Shown here one piece after another: positions 17,179-25,256 of a stretch of DNA of 64,000 nucleotides. Under the pieces are notes generated by a model. It saw nothing but the letters and a program-made list of their open reading frames with translations. It did no database searches and was not told where the DNA came from. The stretch's first letter is position 1. Every line of letters begins with the position of its first letter. The translations under genes and the position numbers were made by a program. This DNA is from Aliivibrio finisterrensis_A. GTDB taxonomy: Bacteria > Pseudomonadota > Gammaproteobacteria > Enterobacterales > Vibrionaceae. Location: the NCBI RefSeq assembly GCF_004167675.1, contig NZ_SEZQ01000007.1; one strand, written 5' to 3'.

Positions 17179-18894
17179 TTAGCTTAATTGAGCTTTAATG
17201 TGCTCAACGATGTTTGCAATTTCTACTACTTCTTTTGTGTTTGCACGACGGTTCTTATATTCAAAGTTACCTTCGTCCATGCTACGGTCGCCAATAACAA
17301 CGGTATGTGGAATACCGATAAGCTCGATGTCTTTAAACATAACACCTGGGCGTTCTTTACGATCATCAAATAGAACGTCGATGCCCATCGCTGTTAATTC
17401 TGCATACAGTTTTTCTGCCGCTTCTTTAACGCGATCTGATTTGTACATGTTCATAGGAACGATAGCAACCGTAAATGGTGCAAGTGCTTCTGGCCATACA
17501 ATGCCGTATTCGTCATTGTTTTGCTCGATAGCTGATGCAACAACTCGTGAAACACCGATACCGTAACAACCCATCTCAAGGATAGAGTTTTTACCGTTAG
17601 CATCAAGTACGCCACAGTTCATTGCTTCTGAGTAGGCTGTGCCTAATTGGAAGATGTGACCAACTTCGATACCGCGTTTCAGTTGTAGAGTACCTTGACC
17701 ACATGGGCTTAGATCGCCTTCAACAACGTTACGTAGATCTTCAACTTGACCAAGCTGTACATCACGCTCCCAGTTAACACCAAAGAAGTGCTTACCATCG
17801 ATGTTTGCGCCAGTACCAAAGTCACTCATTACTGCAACAGAGCGGTCAACGATGAATGGCAGTTCTAGGCCTACAGGACCAAGAGAACCAGCACCAGCGC
17901 CGATTAGGTCACGAAGTTGTGCTTCGTCAGCCATCTCTAGTGGAGAAGCAACTTCTTTTAGGTTTTCAGCTTTAACTTCGTTAAGTTCGTGATCACCACG
18001 GATGATAAGAGCGATGATATCAGCGTCAACTTCATCAGATGCTTTAACAAATAATGTCTTAACTGTTTTTTCAATCGCGATACCGTGTTGCTCAACCAAT
18101 TCTGCAATTGTTTTTGCGTTTGGTGTATCAACCGTTGCCATCTCTTGAGTAGGAGCAGCACGTTCAGTTGTTGGTGCTAGAGCTTCTGCTTTTTCGATGT
18201 TAGCTGCGTAATCAGATTCTGTTGAGAATGCGATTAAATCTTCGCCGCTTTCTGCAAGTACGTGGAACTCTTGAGAACCGCTGCCGCCGATAGCGCCTGA
18301 GTCAGCCAATACTGGACGGTACTCAAGACCCATACGGTCGAAGGCTTTACAGTAAGCATCGTGCATTGCATCGTAAGACTTTTGTAGGCCTTCTTTATCG
18401 ATATCAAAGCTGTACGCATCCATCATGCAGAATTCACGTGCACGCATAACGCCAAAACGTGGGCGACGTTCATCACGGAATTTAGTCTGGATTTGGTACA
18501 AGTTTAGTGGAAGTTGCTTGTAAGAGTTAACTTCGTTACGAACAAGGCTCGTGATAACTTCTTCAGCTGTTGGGCTAAGTACAAACGGACGAACATGACG
18601 GTCAGTAAAGCGAAGAAGTTCAGGACCCATCTTTTCAGAACGGCCAGTCTCTTCCCAAAGCTCAAACGGTTGAACTACGGGCATCAAAGTTTCGATTGCA
18701 CCTGCATTGTCGATCTCTTGACGAACGATGTTTTCGACTTTACGCAATACACGTAGACCAGTCGGTAGCCAAGTATATAAACCTGAAGCTAGACGACGGA
18801 TCATACCTGCACGTAGCATTAGCTGGTGGCTAACTACTTCTGCGTCGTTTGGAGTCTCCTTCAGTGTTGAAAGAAGGTATTTGCTAGTGCGCAT
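17179..18894 (-). CDS. proS: prolyl-tRNA synthetase
   Basis: The protein has 571 residues from the ATG at 18894, giving MRTSKYLLSTLKE as in E. coli ProS; GGATGA lies 5 bases upstream of it. An in-frame ATG four codons earlier (18906) has no ribosome binding site. It charges tRNA-Pro in the cytoplasm. Class II motifs are visible (motif 2 TKFRDERRPRFGVMRAREF, motif 3 MGCYGIGVSR). The YbaK-like editing domain that removes Ala-tRNA-Pro lies at about 225-385. The order metNIQ-trmO-proS is shared with E. coli, except that rcsF is absent here. Confidence 0.97.
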   Translation of the reverse strand: MRTSKYLLSTLKETPNDAEVVSHQLMLRAGMIRRLASGLYTWLPTGLRVLRKVENIVRQEIDNAGAIETLMPVVQPFELWEETGRSEKMGPELLRFTDRHVRPFVLSPTAEEVITSLVRNEVNSYKQLPLNLYQIQTKFRDERRPRFGVMRAREFCMMDAYSFDIDKEGLQKSYDAMHDAYCKAFDRMGLEYRPVLADSGAIGGSGSQEFHVLAESGEDLIAFSTESDYAANIEKAEALAPTTERAAPTQEMATVDTPNAKTIAELVEQHGIAIEKTVKTLFVKASDEVDADIIALIIRGDHELNEVKAENLKEVASPLEMADEAQLRDLIGAGAGSLGPVGLELPFIVDRSVAVMSDFGTGANIDGKHFFGVNWERDVQLGQVEDLRNVVEGDLSPCGQGTLQLKRGIEVGHIFQLGTAYSEAMNCGVLDANGKNSILEMGCYGIGVSRVVASAIEQNNDEYGIVWPEALAPFTVAIVPMNMYKSDRVKEAAEKLYAELTAMGIDVLFDDRKERPGVMFKDIELIGIPHTVVIGDRSMDEGNFEYKNRRANTKEVVEIANIVEHIKAQLS

Positions 18895-19042
18895 GTTTTC
18901 ATCCATTTGTTAGTTATGAATATTGGAATAACTCGATTTAAACAGTTAAACCGAGAGTTCAATCTTAGTTATGGTGTGTTCTTTAATGAGAACAGGATCA
19001 ATCTAAAATTAAGCTTTCTATGATATCAGCCTAAAAGCGATC

Positions 19043-19741
19043 TCAAAAGCGATCAATTGCAGTTACCGTGACGGAATTGCTATCTACAGTGAATTTTACG
19101 TTCAAATCAAACAAATTTACCGCATATTCTTTGTTATCAGCTTTCCCTTTTTTATAGGCTGGGCGTGGATCTTGCCCGAGCACTTCTTTTATCACTGCTT
19201 CAATATGTGCTTTTTGAGGGTGAGAGCTAAGTGATCTTTGTGCCTCTATCGATAAATACACATCAAGAACATCAGGTTCTTTTTCGGCAAAACCACCTAA
19301 AGCATCAGGGATAGAATCGGAATAAGGGATATAAGGTTTGATGTCGATAATCGGTGTGTTATCGACTAAATCAACACTCCCTAATTCTAGATACGTTTGA
19401 TTTCCTTCTTGAACCACACCTTTTAATTCGACGGCTGACATACCAATACCATTGGGACGAAAGGTCGCTCGTGAAGCAAACACACCAATACGCTCGTTAC
19501 CCCCCAAACGTGGTGGACGAACTGTGGGTCTCCATCCCGCATCGAGATTTTGATCAAATAGGAATAACAACCATAGATGAGAGAATTGCTCAATTCCACG
19601 TACCGCTTCTGGTGAATTTGCTTCTCCTACTAATTTTAGGCGAGATGTGGCGCTAGGGGCTAAGCGAGGTTGACGAGGAACTGCAAACTTTTCTTTGTAA
19701 GGTGATTGGATAAAACCAATAGGGTCGATGTGATAAGTCAT
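19043..19741 (-). CDS. trmO: tRNA-Thr(GGU) m6t6A37 methyltransferase TrmO (TsaA/YaeB)
   Basis: The protein has 232 residues, the family length. TrmO adds an S-adenosylmethionine-derived methyl group to t6A37 of tRNA-Thr. Key segments are IGFIQSPYKEKFAVPRQPRL at the N-terminus, RATFRPNGIGMSAVEL, and DLVDNTPIIDIKPYIPYSDS. The C-terminal domain carries DPRPAYKK. It lies between proS and metQ with a terminator on the metQ side. Confidence 0.92.
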   Translation of the reverse strand: MTYHIDPIGFIQSPYKEKFAVPRQPRLAPSATSRLKLVGEANSPEAVRGIEQFSHLWLLFLFDQNLDAGWRPTVRPPRLGGNERIGVFASRATFRPNGIGMSAVELKGVVQEGNQTYLELGSVDLVDNTPIIDIKPYIPYSDSIPDALGGFAEKEPDVLDVYLSIEAQRSLSSHPQKAHIEAVIKEVLGQDPRPAYKKGKADNKEYAVNLFDLNVKFTVDSNSVTVTAIDRF

Positions 19742-19779
19742 TGAAGTATTCTTTATGAATAATAATCTTTAGATATTAA

Positions 19780-19809
19780 AAAAGGTTGACGCTCTCACGT
19801 CAACCTTTT
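19780..19809 (-). terminator. metNIQ terminator
   Basis: A perfect 12-bp stem, AAAAGGTTGACG / CGTCAACCTTTT, with a 6-nt loop begins 28 bp past the metQ stop. It is followed on the minus strand by TTTAATATC. Confidence 0.8.
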
Positions 19810-19836
19810 GTAGGTTAGCTTATTAAAAGAAGGGGA

Positions 19837-20646
19837 TTACCAACCTTTAACTACGCCACCTTTAAATGTTTTTAGAGCGGCTTGGTAAACTTCTTCTGAT
19901 TGGTACGCTTTAACAAATGTTTTTACGTTTTCAGTGTTTACGTTGTCAGTACGACCAACAATTAGGTTTACATACGGAGAGTCTTTATCTTCAACAAATA
20001 TGCCATCTTTCTCAGGTGTAAGGTTTAGGCTACTTGCGTAAGTTGTGTTGATTACAGACAGTGCTACATCATCAAGAGAGCGAGGAAGCTGTGCAGCATC
20101 TAGCTCAACAATAGTGATGTTTTTAGGGTTAGCCGTAATATCACGAACCGTAGCAGCAAGACCAGAACCATCACGTAATGTGATTAGACCTTGTTCTTGA
20201 AGAAGAAGCAGAGAACGACCAAGGTTTGTTGGATCGTTTGGTACCGCAATACGTGCACCGTCTTCAATTTGGTCAACTGAAGTTACTTGCTTAGAGTAAC
20301 CAGCAATTGGGTAAACAAATGAATTACCAGCAACTTCAATTTTGTAACCACGGTCAGTCACTTGTTGATCAAGGTATGGTTTATGTTGGAATGCATTTAG
20401 GTCGATAGAACCATCATCCAACGCCGCGTTTGGTGTTACGTAATCGGTAAATGTTACTAGTTCAACATCAAGACCGTATTGCTCTTTTGCAACTTTAGCT
20501 GCAACTTCAGCAACTTGTGCTTCAGCTCCCGCCATTACACCCACTTTAATTAGGTTTGTGTTTGCTTCTTCTTGGCCACAACCAGTAAGAATTAATATTG
20601 ATGCTAGACCAGCAACTGCTGCCAGTGTTTTAATGTTAAATTTCAT
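19837..20646 (-). CDS. metQ: methionine-binding lipoprotein MetQ
   Basis: The protein has 269 residues. A lipoprotein signal has lipobox LTGC with Cys23 as the lipidated residue. The NlpA/MetQ fold follows: KVGVMAGAEAQVAEVAAKV, TFTDYVTPNAALDDGSID, NAFQHKPYLD, and the hinge segment IAVPNDPTNLGRSLLLLQ. It delivers L- or D-methionine to MetNI. Third gene of metNIQ, under the MetJ-type operator upstream of metN. Confidence 0.95.
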   Translation of the reverse strand: MKFNIKTLAAVAGLASILILTGCGQEEANTNLIKVGVMAGAEAQVAEVAAKVAKEQYGLDVELVTFTDYVTPNAALDDGSIDLNAFQHKPYLDQQVTDRGYKIEVAGNSFVYPIAGYSKQVTSVDQIEDGARIAVPNDPTNLGRSLLLLQEQGLITLRDGSGLAATVRDITANPKNITIVELDAAQLPRSLDDVALSVINTTYASSLNLTPEKDGIFVEDKDSPYVNLIVGRTDNVNTENVKTFVKAYQSEEVYQAALKTFKGGVVKGW

Positions 20647-20687
20647 TATTTACTCCTTAAAAATGAATTCCATATATAAAAATTAGA

Positions 20688-21365
20688 TTAACGATGATCG
20701 ACTTTTTTAACTAAAGCATCACCAACTGATTGAATGATTTGTACTAAAACAATCAGCATAACAACAGTCACAGCCATGATGGTTAAATCATAACGGTGGA
20801 AACCATAACGAATAGCAACATCACCGAGACCACCACCGCCCACTGTACCTGCCATTGCAGAGTAGCTAACCAGCGTTACTAGAGTGATTGTTACTGCATT
20901 TAAGATCGTTGGTAGTGCTTCAGGAAGCAATACTTTAGTAATAATTTGTAGTGGTGTTGCCCCCATTGATTGTGCCGCTTCAACTAAGCCGCTTGGTACT
21001 TCAATTAATGCGCCTTCAATTAAGCGAGCAACAAATGGAATAGCACCGATAGTTAACGGAACAATCGCCGCGGTTGTACCAATAAAGCTACCTACAATTA
21101 GCTTTGTTACTGGAATAATAGCAACCATTAATACTAAGAAAGGCACCGAACGACCCACGTTTACAATCGCACCAAGTATGCTGTTAAACGCCGTATTTTC
21201 CATTAGTCCGCCTTTTTTAGTGATGTGTAAAACAACACCAAGCGGGATACCAATAGCAAAGCCAACAATACCTGCAACCGCGACCATATAAAGGGTTTCG
21301 CCTGTAGCGTTTAATAACAGCTTGCTGTTTAAATCAAGCCATGCAGAAATCACATCAAATGACAT
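20688..21365 (-). CDS. metI: methionine ABC transporter permease MetI
   Basis: The protein has 225 residues and five predicted membrane helices. Family motifs are GIPLGVVLHIT, NVGRSVPFLVLMVAIIP, and the EAA-type loop GLVEAAQSMGATPLQII that docks on MetN. SYSAMAGTVGGGGLGDVAIRYG is typical. It overlaps metN by 11 bp. Confidence 0.96.
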   Translation of the reverse strand: MSFDVISAWLDLNSKLLLNATGETLYMVAVAGIVGFAIGIPLGVVLHITKKGGLMENTAFNSILGAIVNVGRSVPFLVLMVAIIPVTKLIVGSFIGTTAAIVPLTIGAIPFVARLIEGALIEVPSGLVEAAQSMGATPLQIITKVLLPEALPTILNAVTITLVTLVSYSAMAGTVGGGGLGDVAIRYGFHRYDLTIMAVTVVMLIVLVQIIQSVGDALVKKVDHR

Positions 21366-22389
21366 AACCTAATACCTCTACTTTTACGTGATGATTGCGT
21401 AAGAATGCAATTGCTTGCTCTGTTGATTCTTGGTTACCGAAAAACTCCGCTAACATAAGACCGAATTTCACACCGCCGGCATAATCAATATCTGCATTTA
21501 AGATACTGATATCAATATCGAACTCGCGAGATATTTGGCTAATAACAGGGGCATCAACACTAGCGCCAGTAAATTCCAAACGAATAAGAGGGTAGCTGCC
21601 TTCTACATAAGTTTCTTGTAGACGAGATTTGAAATCATCAGGAATCGATAAATCTAATGTTGCACGAATAAATTCTTGAGCCAGTTTGGTTTTAGGATGA
21701 GCAAAAATATCACTCACAATGCCTTTTTCAACCAATTCACCGCCACCGATAATCGCCACTTCATGACAGATGCTTTTTACGACTTCCATTTCATGAGTAA
21801 TGATTAAGATCGTGATGTTTAATTTACGGTTTAGGTCTTTAATCAGTTCTAAAATTGATTTTGTAGTTGCTGGATCAAGTGCACTGGTTGCTTCATCACA
21901 AAGCAGTACTTTTGGATCCGTTGATAAAGCACGAGCAATCGCAACACGTTGTTTTTGACCACCGCTTAAATTAGCAGGGTACGTATTATGTTTATCTTCT
22001 AAGCCAACCAAATCTAATAATTCAGTGACTTTTTTCTTAATCTCTTGTTTTGATTTACCCGCTAACTCTAAAGGTAGAGCGACGTTTTCAAATACAGTTC
22101 GTGAAGCTAAAAGGTTAAAGTGTTGGAAGATCATCCCAATATTGCGACGAGCTTTACTTAATTCGCTTGAAGACAGTTTGGTTAAATCAACACCATCAAC
22201 AATCACTTCACCATTAGTTGGCTTCTCTAGCATGTTTACACAGCGTATCAGTGTGCTTTTCCCTGCACCTGATGAGCCAATTACACCAAATATGGCGCCT
22301 TGGGCAATGTGAAGGTTAATATCTTTAAGGGCATTAATTTCCTTTGCGCCTTGATAAAACACCTTATTAACGCGGTTTATTTCAATCAT
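21355..22389 (-). CDS. metN: methionine ABC transporter ATPase MetN
   Basis: The protein has 344 residues from the ATG at 22389 (MIEINRVNKVF, as in homologues). A longer in-frame start at 22485 would add 32 non-homologous residues. Walker A is GSSGAGKST, the signature LSGGQKQRVAIARAL and Walker B VLLCDEATSALD. The C-terminal ~100 residues form the ferredoxin-like C2 domain that binds methionine and inhibits transport. First gene of the operon; the MetJ-type sites lie about 160 bp upstream. Confidence 0.97.
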   Translation of the reverse strand: MIEINRVNKVFYQGAKEINALKDINLHIAQGAIFGVIGSSGAGKSTLIRCVNMLEKPTNGEVIVDGVDLTKLSSSELSKARRNIGMIFQHFNLLASRTVFENVALPLELAGKSKQEIKKKVTELLDLVGLEDKHNTYPANLSGGQKQRVAIARALSTDPKVLLCDEATSALDPATTKSILELIKDLNRKLNITILIITHEMEVVKSICHEVAIIGGGELVEKGIVSDIFAHPKTKLAQEFIRATLDLSIPDDFKSRLQETYVEGSYPLIRLEFTGASVDAPVISQISREFDIDISILNADIDYAGGVKFGLMLAEFFGNQESTEQAIAFLRNHHVKVEVLGYVI

Positions 22390-22547
22390 GATTCGCCTTG
22401 AACTGCATTTTTGTAAGTAGGGAGCTAATGTAAATAGAAAGCCAGTGTAAATAGAAAGATAACCAAGGTTAAAAAATCTGAGCAATCTCTCATTTTTTAT
22501 ATCCTACTGATGCTATTTCGGATATTGATTTAAGTCAATAGGTATTT

Positions 22548-22571
22548 TTACGTCTAGACGGCTAAACGTAT
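22548..22571. promoter_or_regulatory. MetJ operator (three tandem met boxes)
   Basis: Three abutting 8-mers match the met box AGACGTCT: TTACGTCT (6/8) at 22548-22555, AGACGGCT (7/8) at 22556-22563, and AAACGTAT (6/8) at 22564-22571. MetJ binds tandem boxes co-operatively with S-adenosylmethionine. The location between metN and divergent gmhB fits repression of metNIQ. Confidence 0.75.
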
Positions 22572-22645
22572 AAATAAGATGCTAAGAAGCAAAAAGCGTG
22601 AGATAATTTTTTATTAACCGATTTGATTATATAGAGGGTTTCACC

Positions 22646-23197
22646 TTGTCTAAACCAGCAGTATTCCTTGATAGAGACGGCGTGATTAACGTTGATCGTG
22701 GCTATGTTCATAAACGTGATGATTTTGAATACATTGATGGTGTATTTGATGCGGTTAAAAAATGCAAAGACATGGGTTACCTACTGGTATTGGTAACAAA
22801 TCAATCAGGCATTGCTCGTGGCATGTTTACAGAAGAGCAATTTGAAACGCTAACAGAGTGGATGGATTGGAACTTTGCTGATCACGGTATTGATTTTGAT
22901 GGTATTTACTATTGCCCTCACCACCCAGAAGCAACAGTAGAAAGATACAAGGAAGAGTGTGATTGCCGCAAACCAAACCCAGGTATGTTTAACTCAGCAC
23001 AAAGCTTTTTAGACATCGATATGGAAAACTCGATCATGATCGGCGATAAGAAAGAAGACATGATGGCAGCACAAGCTGCGGGTGTTGGTACTCGTATTCT
23101 TGTTCGTACCGGTAAACCAGTAACTGAAGAAGGTGAAGCGTTAGCTACTACGGTACTTGATAGTATTGCTGATGTGCCTAAGTTCCTTTTTGCTTAA
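22646..23197 (+). CDS. gmhB: D-glycero-beta-D-manno-heptose-1,7-bisphosphate 7-phosphatase
   Basis: The protein has 183 residues and uses a TTG start (22646) preceded by AGAGGG; no ATG fits. This HAD-superfamily phosphatase acts in ADP-heptose synthesis for the LPS inner core. The nucleophile motif FLDRDGVIN has Asp9 and Asp11. VTNQSGIARG carries motif II. The zinc-binding CPHHPE..CDCRKP loop and DKKEDMMAAQAAG (motif IV) are intact. Its position next to metN matches other vibrios and E. coli. Confidence 0.95.
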   Translation: MSKPAVFLDRDGVINVDRGYVHKRDDFEYIDGVFDAVKKCKDMGYLLVLVTNQSGIARGMFTEEQFETLTEWMDWNFADHGIDFDGIYYCPHHPEATVERYKEECDCRKPNPGMFNSAQSFLDIDMENSIMIGDKKEDMMAAQAAGVGTRILVRTGKPVTEEGEALATTVLDSIADVPKFLFA

Positions 23198-23225
23198 TCG
23201 ACCGGATTGAGCATAAGTATGTAAG

Positions 23226-23262
23226 AAAAAGCGCTCATAGTATAAGCAATGGGCGCTTTTTT
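23226..23262 (+). terminator. gmhB terminator
   Basis: The inverted repeat AAAAAGCGCtCA / TGgGCGCTTTTT, with a 12-nt loop, ends in a T run. It lies between converging gmhB and the PAS-PAS transducer gene and may serve both. Confidence 0.75.
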
Positions 23263-23267
23263 ATTTA

Positions 23268-24566
23268 TTAACGTTCAGATAAAGCGAGGACGGTACGAGA
23301 AATATTGTTTGCACCATTATGTATTCTATCCATCACGGCGGAAACTTCAGTAATCTTTTCCATACCATCTTGTGATATTTGAGCGACCGTATTCATTGCG
23401 GCAGTCACATCTTCTGTTAATGCTTTATTTTCTAAAACTACGTTTGCAATTTCTGTTGTAGATAGGCTCGTTCTGGAAGCTAATAAACGCACTTCGTCAG
23501 CAACAACGGCAAATCCTCTGCCTTGTTCGCCAGCACGAGCGGCTTCGATTGCAGCATTAAGAGCTAATAAATTGGTTTGGTCAGCGATGTTTTTAATGGT
23601 TGAAACGATCTCTTCAATGCTTTGTGATTGAGTGTTTAACATTTGAATTTTGACTGATGTGTCTCTCACTCTCTCAGTGATCTTAATAGAAACATCGACA
23701 GACTCATTCAAAAACGCAGATCCTTGTTGTGCAATTTCTGCTGTTTCTTGAGATGTGTTATAAGCAATTTCCGCCGCTTTAGATACTGCTTGGTTTTGCT
23801 CTATCTGTTGAGTGATGTCAGAGGCAAATTTAATGACTTTGGTTACTTTTCCATTTTTATCAAGAATAGGGTTGTAAGTAGCCTCTAGCCAGATATGTTC
23901 ATTTTGGCTGTTTTTTCTAAGGAATTGTCCTGATTTAAACATCCCCTTGGCTAAGTCGTTCCAAAAAGTAGGGTTATCATGATAAAAGTCATTATCACAG
24001 AAAATTCGATGATGCTGCCCTTTAATGTCTGATAACCTGTAGTTAACACTGGATAAAAAGTTGTCATTAGCTTGAATAATCGTGCCATTTGGTTCAAATT
24101 CAATGATAGCAAGAGAGCGATCTAGAGCTTGAAGAATATTATCTTTTGCTTCGTTCTCAATAAATTTATCAGTTACATCGTAGGCAATTTTCATTACTTT
24201 TTGAATTTTACCATTTATGGTAACAGGAAAGTACGTTGCTTCTAACCATAGCACGTTGCCTTCTTTGTTGACACGTTCAAATGTGCCTCTTTGAGAGGTA
24301 CCTTTTTGAATGTTCTTCCAAAAATTACGATAATCTTCAGTGGATGTGTATGTTGTTTGGCACATTACAGAATGGTGCTTTCCTTGCACTTCTGAGAGAT
24401 TATAACCACATATATCAAGAAATAATGGGTTAGCATCTAGAATCACACCTTCTGGAGTAAATTCAATCGTCGCCACATTATATTTAATGGAAGCCAATAT
24501 CCCTTCCAAATCTGAAAGTGCTGAATTTTTGACGCTTAGCTCTTTTTTTAATTTTCTACCAAACAT
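23268..24566 (-). CDS. soluble methyl-accepting chemotaxis protein with two PAS domains
   Basis: The protein has 432 residues and no membrane segment or signal peptide. Two tandem PAS/PAC units lie at about 20-140 and 145-265 (ATIEFTPEGVILDANPLFL, AIIEFEPNGTIIQANDNFL), each ending in a PAC-like segment (KVMKIAYDVTDK, KVIKFASDITQQ). The CheA/CheW-interacting hairpin tip follows, with NIADQTNLLALNAAIEAARA, EQGRGFAVVADEVR, then a short C-terminal helix. The architecture matches Pseudomonas BdlA and cytoplasmic energy or redox transducers. The ligand is unknown. The signalling domain is short (about 165 residues), so adaptation sites are few. It stands alone, with a structured leader upstream. 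Confidence 0.9.
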   Translation of the reverse strand: MFGRKLKKELSVKNSALSDLEGILASIKYNVATIEFTPEGVILDANPLFLDICGYNLSEVQGKHHSVMCQTTYTSTEDYRNFWKNIQKGTSQRGTFERVNKEGNVLWLEATYFPVTINGKIQKVMKIAYDVTDKFIENEAKDNILQALDRSLAIIEFEPNGTIIQANDNFLSSVNYRLSDIKGQHHRIFCDNDFYHDNPTFWNDLAKGMFKSGQFLRKNSQNEHIWLEATYNPILDKNGKVTKVIKFASDITQQIEQNQAVSKAAEIAYNTSQETAEIAQQGSAFLNESVDVSIKITERVRDTSVKIQMLNTQSQSIEEIVSTIKNIADQTNLLALNAAIEAARAGEQGRGFAVVADEVRLLASRTSLSTTEIANVVLENKALTEDVTAAMNTVAQISQDGMEKITEVSAVMDRIHNGANNISRTVLALSER

Positions 24567-24582
24567 AGTGCTCTAACTTTAT

Positions 24583-24684
24583 TTATGAAACATCCTTGCT
24601 TTTGTGAATTGAACGCATTTCGTTCAATTTTGGGGTAGCGTTCCTATTGCCATCACAGTTTAATGCAAGAATCGCGCCACTCAT
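24583..24684 (-). CDS. candidate 33-codon leader ORF upstream of the PAS-PAS transducer gene
   Basis: An ATG at 24684 opens a 33-codon frame, MSGAILALNCDGNRN..., that closes with TAA 16 bases before the transducer start. Two perfect hairpins fall in or beside it: CGCCA-CTCA-TGGCG at 24675-24688 and AATTGAACG / CGTTCAATT at 24607-24629. The start has only a weak purine tract (AGAAAG) upstream, and I do not recognise the peptide. It could instead be a structured untranslated leader. Confidence 0.3.
   Translation of the reverse strand: MSGAILALNCDGNRNATPKLNEMRSIHKSKDVS
24607..24629. repeat. 9-bp perfect inverted repeat in transducer leader
   Basis: AATTGAACG and CGTTCAATT are separated by 5 nt, 41 bp upstream of the PAS-PAS transducer start. 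There is no T-run on the transducer side, so it is not a standard terminator. It could be an operator or an mRNA hairpin. Confidence 0.6.
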
Positions 24685-24830
24685 GGCGACTTTCTGTGGG
24701 GTGATGTTAATTATCAAAGGTAGGTCATTATTGTTAATACATTTAAATTTCCTGAGCTATTATTTAATAGGTTAAGTATTATAAGAGCATCTATACTTAT
24801 TTATAAGATTGAATAAATGGAGGGGTAGCG

Positions 24831-24998
24831 ATGAACAAATTAGATATTAAGAATAATATTGTTTCGGGTTTAGGGGAGGTAAAAAAAATGCCAATTAAAA
24901 ATGGTCAGGTAGATTATACCGTAAACACGTGGGATCAATTAACGGATGAACAACAACAAGAAATCCTTTCTCATTTGAGTGAAATCCCATTCCAGTAA
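24831..24998 (+). CDS. small ORF of 55 codons (or 36 from an internal start), unknown function
   Basis: The frame begins ATGAACAAATTAG at 24831 with GGAGGGG 6 bases upstream, and ends with TAA at 24998. A second in-frame ATG at 24888 has an even better ribosome binding site (GGGGAGGT, 7 bases upstream) and gives a 36-residue product, MPIKNGQVDYTVNTWDQL then DEQQQEILSHLSEIPFQ. The C-terminal part is polar, acidic and probably helical. It has no signal peptide or membrane helix. I do not recognise the family. It stands alone between the transducer and the peptide transporter operon. Two strong Shine-Dalgarno sequences in one short frame argue for translation. Confidence 0.6.
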   Translation: MNKLDIKNNIVSGLGEVKKMPIKNGQVDYTVNTWDQLTDEQQQEILSHLSEIPFQ

Positions 24999-25256
24999 TC
25001 AGCTTACTTTAATACTTCTCTTTTATTGGTAGACAATTTAATCCAACCAGGTTTATTTTGTGACACTTTTTTAACAACTGAGCCAAAAATACGTCTTTTC
25101 CTTTCTAATCTCCTCACTATTCTGCAAACTGTTAACTGGCTTACACTCTCAATAGACCGGATTGTAGTTGGCATACTATTGAGCTAAGTTAATAAAACTA
25201 TTATAAAAAATAAATGCAGCGGAGTCTGCAGATTGGATTTGGAGCAATAGTCACGG
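24999..25256. other. spacer upstream of the peptide-importer operon
   Basis: This 258-bp AT-rich spacer should contain the importer promoter. Only a short TGCAG-N6-CTGCA inverted repeat at about 25214-25229 stands out, in the probable leader. No riboswitch or gene was recognised. Confidence 0.4.

Noticed and set aside
25160..25185. TTGGCAT..TTGAGC as a sigma-54 promoter upstream of the peptide importer
   Set aside because: The GG-to-GC spacing is 11, not the required 10, and the -12 element is poor.
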